Source: LMUY01 sp964235495
GTDB lineage: Bacteria > Pseudomonadota > Alphaproteobacteria > Acetobacterales > Acetobacteraceae
Assembly: GCA_964235495.1 (NCBI GenBank)
Contig: CAXSAX010000021.1
Span: 1 to 64,000, forward strand
Direction: 5' to 3'
Length of the DNA stretch: 64,000 nucleotides
Both the position numbers and the translations under genes were made by a program. The notes below the pieces were generated by a model. It searched no databases. It was not told the origin of the DNA and saw only the letters and a program-made list of their open reading frames with translations. Below are positions 1-7,962 of the stretch, piece after piece. Positions within the stretch are counted from its first letter, which is position 1. Each line of letters starts with the position of its first letter.

Positions 1-54
1 CCCTGAATCAGACCCGGTCGAGCCGGGTCAACCGCTTATGGGTCCTGACCCTAG
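1..54. mobile_element. possible insertion-sequence terminus at window edge
   Basis: This short non-coding stretch abuts the broken 5' end of a permease gene. It contains a perfect 7-bp inverted repeat (GACCCGG at 11-17, CCGGGTC at 23-29, 5-nt loop) and a palindrome GGGTC-CT-GACCC at 40-51, followed by TAG, which is an in-frame stop. Recognisable permease sequence begins at the next codon. Compact palindromic tips abutting an interrupted gene are typical of IS ends, but no transposase or second end lies in the window, so the family cannot be named. An assembly junction would look similar. Confidence 0.3.
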
Positions 55-891
55 CTGGCCCCCTCGCTGATCCTGCTGCTCGGCATCGGACTTTACCCGC
101 TGCTGTACACCTTGGTGTCCTCCTTCCAGTACTGGGTGCTCACCGGCGGGCCGCCGGAGTGGACGGGGCTCGACAACTATGTCGAGGCTGTCACCTCCAG
201 CGACTTCAGCGGCGCTGTCGGGCGCACCCTGTTGCTGCTCGCCTTGACGTTGCCGGTCGAGATCGCCCTCGGCTTGCTGATCGCGCTGGCGCTCGACTCC
301 CCCCGCGCGCCGCTGCTGCGCCGGCTGCTGCAAGTCTGCCTGGTGATCCCGATCGCCGTCACCCCGTCCGTGGTCGGGCTGCTGACCCAGCTGATGTTCA
401 ACGAGCAGTTCGGCATCGTGAACCACGCCCTCGGCCGGGTTGGGATCGACGCCGTGGACTGGCTCGGCGACCCGACGATGGCGTTCGTGACGGTCATGGT
501 CGTGCAGATCTGGAAATGGACGCCGTTCGTGGCGCTGGTGCTCTCGGCCAGCCTGTCCACCGTGCCGAAAGACATCGACGAGGCGGCCATGCTGGAAACC
601 GAGCGGTGGTGGCCGCGCTTCCGCAGCGTCGTGCTGCCGTTCATGCGGCCCGGCATCACCGCCGCGATCGTGTTCCAGACCGCGTTCACCATCAAGGAAT
701 TCGACACGATCTACACCATCGGCCGCGGCGAGCCGGGCACCGCCACCGAGACCGCCATCCTGCAAGTCGAACGGCTGGCGTTCCGCGGCTTCGATGTCGG
801 CGTCGCCTCCGCCGAGAGTATCCTGCTGCTGGCGCTTTCCATCGCGCTGGCGCGCATCTACATCCGCGTGTTCTACAGCGAGGTGGATTGA
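55..891 (+). CDS. sugar/polyol ABC transporter permease (CUT1, MalF-like), 5' end lost
   Basis: Inner-membrane permease of a binding-protein-dependent carbohydrate importer. The frame is open from CTG 55, just after a TAG at 52-54. It immediately encodes the hydrophobic first segment (LAPSLILLLGIGLYPLLY), where family members normally have a further 10-25 residues and an ATG. The first usable start is TTG 112, which would remove most of that segment. The EAA loop that contacts the ATPase is present (DEAAMLETERWW then PFMRPG, in the middle of the protein). It sits 3 nt before its partner permease. The cognate binding protein and ATPase are not in the window. The gene is probably inactivated, or its start lies beyond an insertion or assembly break. 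Confidence 0.75.
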   Translation: MAPSLILLLGIGLYPLLYTLVSSFQYWVLTGGPPEWTGLDNYVEAVTSSDFSGAVGRTLLLLALTLPVEIALGLLIALALDSPRAPLLRRLLQVCLVIPIAVTPSVVGLLTQLMFNEQFGIVNHALGRVGIDAVDWLGDPTMAFVTVMVVQIWKWTPFVALVLSASLSTVPKDIDEAAMLETERWWPRFRSVVLPFMRPGITAAIVFQTAFTIKEFDTIYTIGRGEPGTATETAILQVERLAFRGFDVGVASAESILLLALSIALARIYIRVFYSEVD

Positions 892-894
892 CCC

Positions 895-1716
895 ATGCGC
901 GACCTCGCCCTCCGCGCCGGGCGTGCCCTGGGCCTCGTGCTGATCCTGGCGGTGATCCTGTTCCCGCTCTACTGGATGGTCGGCGCGTCCCTGAAGACGC
1001 AGGCCGAGCTGTTCCGCATCCCGCCCGTCTGGGTCTGGACGCCGACGCTCTCGGCCTACGTCGCGGCCATCCGCGACACGGGCGTGCTGCGCGCGCTGCT
1101 GCAATCGCTGCTCGTGACCACGGCCGCCGTGGCGCTCGGCCTGCTGGTCGGGGCGCCCGCCGCCTACGGCATCGCGCGGTTCCGCTTCCGCGGGCGGCGC
1201 GAGGTGTGGTTCTGGTATGTGACCAACTGGATGCTGGTGCCGGTCGTCGTGGTCATCCCGTTCTACCTCACCGCCGCCTCGATGGGCTTGATCAACAACC
1301 CGGTCGTGCTGGTGCTGGTATACCAGGTGTTCATCGTCCCCCTAGTGGTCTGGCTGATGGTGGACCAGTTCCGCGCCGTGCCGGTGGCGCTGGAGGAGGC
1401 GGCGCAGCTCGACGGACTCGGCCGCATGGGCATCTTCCTCCGCATCTGCCTGCCGCTGGTCAAGCCCGGCCTCGCCGTCTCCGCCATCCTCGCCGGCATC
1501 TTCGCCTGGAACGACCTGCTCTACGCCTTCATCCTCACCCCGGCCGAGAGCGCGCGCACCGCGCCCACCATCGTGCTGTCCTATCTCGGCGGCTACGATG
1601 TGCCCTGGCCCAAGGTGATGGCCAGCGCCACGCTGGTCTGCGCCCCGGTGATCCTGGGCGGCATCGCCGTGCACAAGTACATGGCGCGCGGGCTGACGAT
1701 GGGCGCGGTGAAGTAG
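895..1716 (+). CDS. sugar/polyol ABC transporter permease (CUT1, MalG-like)
   Basis: Second permease of a carbohydrate ABC importer, 273 aa, usual length. It has a first membrane segment near residues 10-30 followed by the WMVGASLK stretch typical of MalG/LacG/SmoG-type proteins. The EAA loop (LEEAAQLDGLGRMGIF, then PLVKPGL) is the ATPase contact. ATG start 3 nt after the stop of the preceding permease. The SDR that follows after 9 nt suggests a polyol substrate. With the partner permease broken, this transporter may no longer function. Confidence 0.88.
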   Translation: MRDLALRAGRALGLVLILAVILFPLYWMVGASLKTQAELFRIPPVWVWTPTLSAYVAAIRDTGVLRALLQSLLVTTAAVALGLLVGAPAAYGIARFRFRGRREVWFWYVTNWMLVPVVVVIPFYLTAASMGLINNPVVLVLVYQVFIVPLVVWLMVDQFRAVPVALEEAAQLDGLGRMGIFLRICLPLVKPGLAVSAILAGIFAWNDLLYAFILTPAESARTAPTIVLSYLGGYDVPWPKVMASATLVCAPVILGGIAVHKYMARGLTMGAVK

Positions 1717-1725
1717 GGGCGGGAC

Positions 1726-2451
1726 ATGGAGTTCACAGGCAAGCGTGCGCTGGTTACCGGCGCAGGCAAGGGTATCGGGCGCGAGCTGGTGGCAACCCTC
1801 GCCAGCCGCGGCGCAACCGTGGTGGCGCTCAGCCGCTCGGACGCTGACCTGCGCTCGCTGCGCGCCGAGACCGGGTGCGAGACGATCCTGGCCGACCTGG
1901 CGGACACGGAAGCCGCCGCCACCGCCGTGCAGACCGCGCTACCGGTGCAGCTGCTGGTCAACAACGCCGGGGTCGCCATGCTGGACCCGGCGTTGCGCGT
2001 GTCCGAAGCCGCCTTCTTCCAGCTCATGCGGGTGAACGCCTGGGCGGCGCTGCGCATGGCGCAGGTCGTGGGGTCCGACCTAGTGGCGCGGGGCGAGCGG
2101 GGCGCCATCGTCAACGTGTCGAGTATTGCCGCCGCCGTCGGCCTGGCGGACCACGCGGCCTATTGCGCGTCCAAGGCGGCGCTGGACGCCATCACCCGCG
2201 TGCTCGCCGTGGAGTTGGGGCCCCGCGGCATCCGGACGAACTCGGTCAACCCCGTGGTGACGCTCACGCCGATGGCCGACCTCGTTTGGTCCGACACGGC
2301 CAAGGCGGCGCCGATGCTGGCGCGCATTCCCGCCGGCCGCTTCGTGCAGCCCAGGGAGGTCGCGCAGGCGGTGTGCTTCCTGCTGGGCGAGGGCGCGGCC
2401 ATGGTCAACGGCGCCTGCCTCGACGTGGATGGCGGGTTCCGCGCCGGATGA
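1726..2451 (+). CDS. SDR oxidoreductase, L-xylulose (dicarbonyl) reductase-like
   Basis: Short-chain dehydrogenase of 241 aa, likely interconverting a ketose and a polyol with NAD(P)H. Classical motifs are present: TGAGKGIG cofactor loop near residue 12, NNAG near residue 83, the catalytic serine in VNVSS and the YCASK catalytic Tyr/Lys pair. The N-terminus (GKRALVTGAGKGIGREL, then VVALSRSDADL), the NPVVTLTPM segment and the VDGGFRAG tail resemble animal DCXR (L-xylulose reductase) more than generic SDRs. It is the third gene of a polyol-transport operon. Exact substrate (xylitol, arabitol, threitol) unknown. Confidence 0.8.
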   Translation: MEFTGKRALVTGAGKGIGRELVATLASRGATVVALSRSDADLRSLRAETGCETILADLADTEAAATAVQTALPVQLLVNNAGVAMLDPALRVSEAAFFQLMRVNAWAALRMAQVVGSDLVARGERGAIVNVSSIAAAVGLADHAAYCASKAALDAITRVLAVELGPRGIRTNSVNPVVTLTPMADLVWSDTAKAAPMLARIPAGRFVQPREVAQAVCFLLGEGAAMVNGACLDVDGGFRAG

Positions 2452-2508
2452 GGATAATCCTAACCTACGGCCAAGCTGGGCCATCTTTGCCGCCCCGTTC
2501 ACGCCCGC

Positions 2509-2536
2509 TTGACAGGCTGACCGAAAGCTCTACAGC
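2509..2536 (+). promoter_or_regulatory. candidate sigma-70 promoter upstream of the rbsA-like gene
   Basis: Perfect -35 TTGACA at 2509-2514, then a 16-nt spacer and a weak -10 TACAGC at 2531-2536. It lies in the 139-nt gap before the second transporter operon, about 50 nt upstream of its TTG start, which has GGGGAG at a good distance. Inference from matches only. Confidence 0.4.
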
Positions 2537-2590
2537 CATCCGCAACGATTCACGTCCGCCTGAACCGGGCGGAAGAATGGGGAGCACGCT

Positions 2591-4075
2591 TTGGACGTAG
2601 GGCCGCTGCTGGAGGCACAGGGCGTGGTCAAGAGCTTCGCCGGCGTCCCGGCGCTGCGCGATGGCCAGTTGCTGCTGCGCCCCGGCACCGTCCACGCGCT
2701 GTGCGGCGGCAACGGCGCCGGCAAGAGCACCTTTCTCAACATCCTCATGGGCCTGCTGCGCCGCGACTCCGGCCGCATCGCCGTGCGCGGCCAGGAGGTG
2801 CACTTCGCCACCCCGGCGCAGGCGCTGGCGGGCGGGCTGGCGATCATCACCCAGGAACTGTCGCCCATCCCCGACATGACGGTGGCCGAGAACCTGTTCC
2901 TCGGCCGCGAGCCGCGCCGGCTCGGCTGCATCGTGGATCGCGCAACGCTCAACCGTCGCGCGGCCGAGCTGCTGGGTCGGCTGCATTTCCGCATCGAGCC
3001 GGCAGCCCCCATGCGCAGCCTCAGCCTGGCGCAGACCCAATTGGTCGAGATCGCCAAGGCGATCAGCCACGAGAGCACGGTTCTCATCATGGATGAGCCG
3101 ACCTCCGCGATCGGTGAGGCGGAAACCGAGACCCTGTTCGCGGCCATCCGCACGCTCACCGCTCAGGGCGTCGGCGTCATCTACGTGAGCCACCGGCTGA
3201 CCGAAATCTTCACCATCGCCGACGACTACACCGTGTTCCGCGACGGCGGCTTCGTGGCAGCTGGACGCATCGCCGACATCGACCGGCGCGGCCTCGTGCG
3301 GCTCATCCTCGGTGCCGAGCTGCGCGACGAGTTCCGCACCCATCCCGTCCCGGACGGCCCCGTGATGCTGGACATGCGCTGCCTGGGCCGGGATGGCTGG
3401 TTCGAGGATATCTCGCTCGACGTGCGCCGCGGCGAGGTGCTCGGCCTTTATGGGCTGATGGGCGCAGGCCGCAGCGAGTTCCTGGAGGCGGTGTACGGGC
3501 TGGCGCCGCTCAGCGCCGGCAAAATCCGCATCGACGGTCAGCCGGTCCACATCACCCGCCCGGCCGAGGCGCTGCGGGCCGGGATGGCGATGGTGACGGA
3601 GGACCGCAAGGCCACCGGCCTCGTCATGACCAGCTCGGTGCGGGAAAACGCCACCCTGTCCTGCTTGCCCCGTCTGTCCCACGGCCCGGTGATCGCCGAG
3701 CGGCGGGAGCGCGCGCAGGTGGGACGCATGATGGACCTGTTCCGCATCAAGGCGCGCTCCATCGAGGCCCCCGTGCAGAGCCTCAGCGGCGGCAACCAGC
3801 AAAAGGTCGTGCTCGCCCGCTGTCTCGGCACCGAGCCGCGCATCCTGCTGTGCGATGAGCCGACCCGCGGCGTGGACGAGGGCGCCAAGCGGGAGGTGTA
3901 CGCGTTCCTGTCGCGTTTCGTCTCCGAGGGGCGCTGCGCCATCATGGTCTCCTCCGAGCTGCCGGAGGTGCTGGGCATGAGCGACCGCATCGCCGTGTTC
4001 CGCCGCGGCCGGCTGGCCGGCGTGGTGGACCGGGCCGACGCCTCGCAGGAACGCCTGATGCAGCTCGCATCGTGA
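2591..4075 (+). CDS. sugar ABC transporter ATP-binding protein (RbsA/XylG-like)
   Basis: Double ATPase of a CUT2-type monosaccharide/polyol importer, 494 aa. The N-terminal cassette has Walker A GGNGAGKST (about 39-47), signature LSLAQ (about 144) and Walker B VLIMDEPTSA (about 164). The C-terminal cassette has the degenerate P-loop GLMGAGRSE, signature LSGGNQQK and ILLCDEPTRGVD, the usual RbsA asymmetry. Start chosen is TTG, preceded by GGGGAG at 2579-2584; no in-frame ATG gives the full N-terminus. It overlaps the permease gene by 4 nt (GTGA). Substrate is inferred from the neighbouring threitol-type dehydrogenase. Confidence 0.92.
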   Translation: MDVGPLLEAQGVVKSFAGVPALRDGQLLLRPGTVHALCGGNGAGKSTFLNILMGLLRRDSGRIAVRGQEVHFATPAQALAGGLAIITQELSPIPDMTVAENLFLGREPRRLGCIVDRATLNRRAAELLGRLHFRIEPAAPMRSLSLAQTQLVEIAKAISHESTVLIMDEPTSAIGEAETETLFAAIRTLTAQGVGVIYVSHRLTEIFTIADDYTVFRDGGFVAAGRIADIDRRGLVRLILGAELRDEFRTHPVPDGPVMLDMRCLGRDGWFEDISLDVRRGEVLGLYGLMGAGRSEFLEAVYGLAPLSAGKIRIDGQPVHITRPAEALRAGMAMVTEDRKATGLVMTSSVRENATLSCLPRLSHGPVIAERRERAQVGRMMDLFRIKARSIEAPVQSLSGGNQQKVVLARCLGTEPRILLCDEPTRGVDEGAKREVYAFLSRFVSEGRCAIMVSSELPEVLGMSDRIAVFRRGRLAGVVDRADASQERLMQLAS

Positions 4076-5055
4076 GCGAGGCCAAGATCGCCGGCCGCAG
4101 CCTGTCCCGTCCTGGCCTCGCAGTCGGGCACGCGCTGTCGCGCTACGGCATCGTCATCGCGTTCCTCGTCCTCTGCTTCGGGCTGAGCCTGCTCAACCCG
4201 TACTTCCTGACCCGGCTCAACATTCTCAACGTGCTGCGCCAGGCCAGCATCAACGGCATTCTCGCGGTCGGCCAGACCTTCGTGATCCTGACCGCCGGCA
4301 TCGACCTGTCGGTGGGTTCCCTGCTGGCCATGTGCGGCATCCTGGGCGCCTCGCTGGTCACCGGCGCCAACCCGGGCAGCGCGTGGTCGGCGGTGGCGGT
4401 CGGCGTGAGCGCCGGGCTCGCCCTGGGCATGGTCAACGGCGCGCTGGTCGCCCGCCTGCGCGTGCCGCCCTTCGTGGCCACGCTGGGCATGCTGAGCGTG
4501 GCGCGTGGCCTCACCTTCATCGCCAACGACGGCATGCCGGTGCCGCACCTGGCGCCCGGCTTCCTCAAGCTCGGCCAGGGCTTCATCGCTGGCGTGCCGG
4601 TGCCGGTGGTGCTGTTCGCCGCCGCCGCGCTGATCGCCTGGGCCGTGCTGCGCTTCACCACCTATGGCCGCTACGTGTACGCCACAGGCGGCAACGAGCG
4701 CAGCGCGCGCACCAGCGGTATCGGCACCCGCAAGATCATCTTCTCCGTCTATGCCATCTCGGGCGCGCTGGCCGGCTTGTCCGGCATGGTGCTGGCGGCG
4801 CGCACCACCTCGGCGCTGCCGCAGGCCGGGCTGAGCTACGAGCTGGACGCCATCGCCGCCGTGGTGATCGGCGGCACCAGCCTGACCGGCGGCGTCGGCA
4901 GCGTGCTCGGCACGGTGCTGGGCGCGCTCATCATCGCGGTCATCAACAACGGCCTCGACCTGATGGGGGTCTCTTCGTACTACCAGCAGGTCATCAAGGG
5001 CGCGATCATCGTGCTGGCCGTGCTGCTCGATACGTCGCGCCGCGGGCGCGACTGA
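4072..5055 (+). CDS. sugar ABC transporter permease (RbsC-like)
   Basis: Membrane subunit of the CUT2 importer, 327 aa. It shows the family signature GQTFVILTAGIDLSVGS early in the protein, many hydrophobic helices, and the C-terminal block AVVIGGTSLTGGVGS. Start is GTG overlapping the ATPase stop by 4 nt (GTGA), indicating translational coupling. It is followed by the binding-protein gene after 19 nt. Confidence 0.92.
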   Translation: MSEAKIAGRSLSRPGLAVGHALSRYGIVIAFLVLCFGLSLLNPYFLTRLNILNVLRQASINGILAVGQTFVILTAGIDLSVGSLLAMCGILGASLVTGANPGSAWSAVAVGVSAGLALGMVNGALVARLRVPPFVATLGMLSVARGLTFIANDGMPVPHLAPGFLKLGQGFIAGVPVPVVLFAAAALIAWAVLRFTTYGRYVYATGGNERSARTSGIGTRKIIFSVYAISGALAGLSGMVLAARTTSALPQAGLSYELDAIAAVVIGGTSLTGGVGSVLGTVLGALIIAVINNGLDLMGVSSYYQQVIKGAIIVLAVLLDTSRRGRD

Positions 5056-5074
5056 ACCAATAAGGGGACTCCAA

Positions 5075-6079
5075 ATGCAGCGCAGGACACTTCTCGCCGG
5101 GGCCGCAGCCGCCCTGGCCACGCCCGCCATTGTCCGTGCCCAGGCCGGCAAGAGCTACAAGGTCGGCGCGGCCGTATACGGCCTCAAGGCCGAGTTCATG
5201 CAGCTGTGGACCGCCGCCATCAAGGCGCACCCGGCGGTGCGCAGCGGCCAGGTCGCCCTTACCGTGTTCGACGGCCAGTACGACGCGCTGACCCAGTCCA
5301 ACCAGTTCGACACCATGATCACCCAGAAGTTCGACGCGATCGTGTTCGTGCCGATCGACATCCAGGCGGGTGCCGACGCCGTGCGCAAAGCCAAAGCCGC
5401 CGGCATACCCACGGTCGGCTCCAACGCGCGCGTCGCGGGCGACGACCTTCTCTCTTACGTCGGCTCCAACGACGAGAAGGCGGGCGCCATGGAGGCGGAG
5501 GCGCTCGTCAAGGCGATGGGCGGCAAGGGCAACGTGGTCATCCTGCAGGGGCCGATCGGCCAGAGCGGCGAGATCGAGCGCGGGCGGGGCAACCAGCAGG
5601 TGCTGGCGGCCAACCCGGGCATCAAGGTCCTGGAGCGCAAGACGGCCAACTGGTCCCGGGCGGAGGCGCAGTCGCTGATGGAGAACTGGCTCACCGCGCA
5701 CCCGGGCCAGATCAACGGCGTGATCGGCCAAAACGACGAGATGGGGCTGGGCGCGCTGGAAGCGGTGAAGGCCGCCGGGGTCGATCCCAAGACGATCCCC
5801 ATCGTCGGCATCGACGGCGTGACCGACGCGATCCTGCAGGTGAAAGCCGGCGACATGATGAGCATCCTGCAGGACGCCCACGCCCAGGCGCAGGGCGCGC
5901 TGGACGTGGCGCTGCGCCACCTGGTGGGCGAGAGCTATCAGCCCGAGAGCGACGCCTGGAAGGAGTACGCCGCGCAGATGCCTTGGGACGGCGGCACCGC
6001 GGCGAACTACAGCGTGCCCTGGACCCCGGTCACGCTGCAGAACGCCGACGAGTTGCTCGCCAAGAGGCAGAAGGCGTGA
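5075..6079 (+). CDS. sugar ABC transporter periplasmic binding protein (RbsB-like)
   Basis: Substrate-binding protein of the CUT2 importer, 334 aa. The N-terminus MQRRTLLAGAAAALATPAI ending in VRAQA is an export signal with an RR pair, possibly Tat-dependent. The mature part is a type-I periplasmic fold, with a conserved FDTMITQKFDAIVFVPID stretch and GVIGQNDEMGLGA in the hinge/ligand region. AAGGGG lies upstream of the ATG. Its stop overlaps the SDR start by 4 nt, tying uptake to the oxidoreductase. Ligand not determinable from sequence; a tetritol is suggested by context. Confidence 0.9.
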   Translation: MQRRTLLAGAAAALATPAIVRAQAGKSYKVGAAVYGLKAEFMQLWTAAIKAHPAVRSGQVALTVFDGQYDALTQSNQFDTMITQKFDAIVFVPIDIQAGADAVRKAKAAGIPTVGSNARVAGDDLLSYVGSNDEKAGAMEAEALVKAMGGKGNVVILQGPIGQSGEIERGRGNQQVLAANPGIKVLERKTANWSRAEAQSLMENWLTAHPGQINGVIGQNDEMGLGALEAVKAAGVDPKTIPIVGIDGVTDAILQVKAGDMMSILQDAHAQAQGALDVALRHLVGESYQPESDAWKEYAAQMPWDGGTAANYSVPWTPVTLQNADELLAKRQKA

Positions 6080-6825
6080 CGCTGGGCAGCGATTTCGCTG
6101 GCAAGGCGGCGCTCGTCACCGGAGGCGCCGCCGGGATCGGCGCCGCCATCGCCCAAGGCCTGGCCGCAGGTGGCGCCAAGGTCGCCGTCGTGGACCTCAG
6201 CCCGGCGGCGGCGGACACGGCGCGCGCGCTGCCCGGCGAGGGGCACTGCGCCCACGTGGCCGACATCACCGCACCCGGCGCGGCCGACCGCGCGGTGGCG
6301 GCCGCGACCTGCGCGTTCGGCCGGCTCGACATCCTAGTGAACAACGCCGGCGTGGTGCTGCTGGAGCGGGCGGAGGCCATGACGGACCAGGACTGGGATT
6401 TGACGATGGCGGTCAACCTGCGCGCGCCGTTCCTGATGGCGCGCGCCGCTTTCCCCGCCTTGCGCGAGGCCGGCGCCGGCCGGGTCATCAACCTGGCCTC
6501 CCAGGCCGCCTTCGTGGCGCTGGATCGGCACCTGGCCTACTGCACCAGCAAGGCCGGCGTGCTCGGCATGACCAAAGTGCTGGCCCTGGAGTGGGCCGCC
6601 CACGGCATCACCGTCAACGCGATCTCCCCCACCGTCGTGGAGACGGAGCTTGGCCGCAAGGCCTGGGCGGGCGAGGTGGGCGTGGCGATGAAGCTCAAGA
6701 TCCCGACCGGCCGGTTCGCGACGCCCGAGGAGATCGCGCACGCCGCGCTGTTCCTGGCCAGCGCAGGGTCCGGGATGATCACCGGGGCCAACCTCGTGGT
6801 GGATGGCGGCTACACCATCCAGTAG
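6076..6825 (+). CDS. dthD: SDR oxidoreductase, D-threitol dehydrogenase-like
   Basis: NAD(P)-dependent short-chain dehydrogenase of 249 aa, with TGGAAGIG, NNAG, catalytic INLAS serine and YCTSK Tyr/Lys motifs. The C-terminal region (VNAISPTVVETELGRKAW and VVDGGYTIQ) is of the type annotated GolD/DthD in polyol pathways, which oxidise D-threitol to D-erythrulose or arabitol to a ketose. Start is GTG in a 4-nt overlap with the binding-protein gene. Linkage to a sugar importer and to erythrulose-type kinase genes 6 kb away supports a tetritol role. The symbol is a family-level guess. Confidence 0.68.
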   Translation: MTLGSDFAGKAALVTGGAAGIGAAIAQGLAAGGAKVAVVDLSPAAADTARALPGEGHCAHVADITAPGAADRAVAAATCAFGRLDILVNNAGVVLLERAEAMTDQDWDLTMAVNLRAPFLMARAAFPALREAGAGRVINLASQAAFVALDRHLAYCTSKAGVLGMTKVLALEWAAHGITVNAISPTVVETELGRKAWAGEVGVAMKLKIPTGRFATPEEIAHAALFLASAGSGMITGANLVVDGGYTIQ

Positions 6826-6826
6826 C

Positions 6827-6920
6827 GCAGGGCACCGCCCAACACCCGCAAGGGGCCATTCTTGCAAGCGGGGCCGTCCCCTTGACCCCTGATGCTGCCA
6901 TAAGAGGTCAGAGGACTCCC
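6827..6920. repeat. degenerate copy of the multi-hairpin intergenic repeat (copy 1)
   Basis: Lies between the convergent SDR and binding-protein genes. It follows the same module order as the copy at 19087-19191: a GGGC-ACC-GCCC hairpin with a degenerate outer stem, ACCCG, an AAGGGG...GTCCCCTT inverted pair (here with a longer interior), ACCCC, an A/T-containing core (ATAAGAGGT) and AGAGGAC. Probably works as a bidirectional transcription-end structure. More diverged than the other copies. Confidence 0.5.
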
Positions 6921-6925
6921 GGCCT

Positions 6926-7891
6926 TTATTTTTCGAGCGTGAACGGCGAGGTGAGCCGCGCCGCGTTGGCCTTGGTGATCAGGATGCAGTTGAACAGCTG
7001 CTTCTCGCTCGCAGCCCCGGTCTTGCCGGTCTTGAGGAACGAGTCCGCCTCATCGACCGCCTTGGCCGAGAACACGGCCACCGGCTGCAGCACGGTGTAG
7101 GCCAGCTCTCCCGACTTGATCGCCGCCACGGCGTCGGGCGAGCCGTCGAAGCCGCCGACCGTGATGCCCGACAGCTTGCCCGCCTCCTTGAGCGCCGCGA
7201 TCGCGCCGAGCGCCATCTCGTCATTGCCGCTGATCACGCCGATGATGTCGGGATGCGCCTGCAACAGATTCTGCATCTTGTCATGGCCCTGCGTCCGGTC
7301 CCAGCTTGCCACCTGCGACCCGACCTTGACCAGCCCGGAATACTGCGTGAGCACGCTTTCGAAGCCGTTGGAGCGGGTCGCGGCGTTGTTGTCCGAAGGC
7401 GAGCCCAGCAGCTCGACGTAGTTGCCCTTCTGCCCGACCTGCTTGACCCATTGCTGCGCCCCGAGGGCTGCGCCCTGTGCGTTGTTGGACACCAGCTGCG
7501 CCTTGGCCAGGCCTTCCTGGTTGATCTCGGCGTTGACCAGGATCACCGGGATATTGGCGGCGATGGCCTTCTTGACCGCGCCCACCGAGCCGCTGGCGTT
7601 GGCCGGGTCCAGAATAATCGCCACCGACCGGTTGGTGATCGCCGTGTCGATCAGGTTGCTCTCGGTGTTCGTGTCGCCCTTCGACGCGCCGACGTTCGCC
7701 TTGTAGCCGAGCTTTTGCGCCTCGGCGGCGGCCACGTTGCCCTCCGTGAGCCAATAGGGGTTCGAGGGGTCGTTGACGATGATCGTCATGAGCCCGCCCT
7801 CCGCGGCTACGGCCGGAGCGGCAGCCCCTTGCAGGACGGGGGCAACGAGGGCGAGGGCAGCGAACGTGTGGAACAGTTTTCTCCGAAGCAC
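6926..7891 (-). CDS. erythritol/ribose-type ABC transporter periplasmic binding protein (EryG-like)
   Basis: Periplasmic sugar-binding protein, 321 aa from the GTG at 7891. That start is preceded by AAAGGA and gives an MLRRKLFHTF... signal peptide ending in AVAAEGG. An in-frame start at 7939 is longer but has no ribosome site. The mature protein has the type-I fold: IIVNDPSNPYW, GDTNTESNLIDTAI, ISGNDEMALGA and GGFDGSPDA. It is the last gene of the leftward operon, 71 nt after the permease. Its ligand is inferred to be erythritol or a related polyol from the EltD-like enzyme in the same operon. Confidence 0.88.
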   Translation of the reverse strand: MLRRKLFHTFAALALVAPVLQGAAAPAVAAEGGLMTIIVNDPSNPYWLTEGNVAAAEAQKLGYKANVGASKGDTNTESNLIDTAITNRSVAIILDPANASGSVGAVKKAIAANIPVILVNAEINQEGLAKAQLVSNNAQGAALGAQQWVKQVGQKGNYVELLGSPSDNNAATRSNGFESVLTQYSGLVKVGSQVASWDRTQGHDKMQNLLQAHPDIIGVISGNDEMALGAIAALKEAGKLSGITVGGFDGSPDAVAAIKSGELAYTVLQPVAVFSAKAVDEADSFLKTGKTGAASEKQLFNCILITKANAARLTSPFTLEK

Positions 7892-7962
7892 GACTTTTTT
7901 CCTTTCGAGGCGCAGCATTGCGAGTAAGCGGAAACCCACGGCGTCGATCCGGACGACCGTTC

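Noticed and set aside
2591..4075. Degenerate first signature motif (LSLAQ) in the RbsA-like ATPase as a defect
   Set aside because: RbsA-family N-terminal cassettes commonly have LSxAQxQ instead of LSGGQ.
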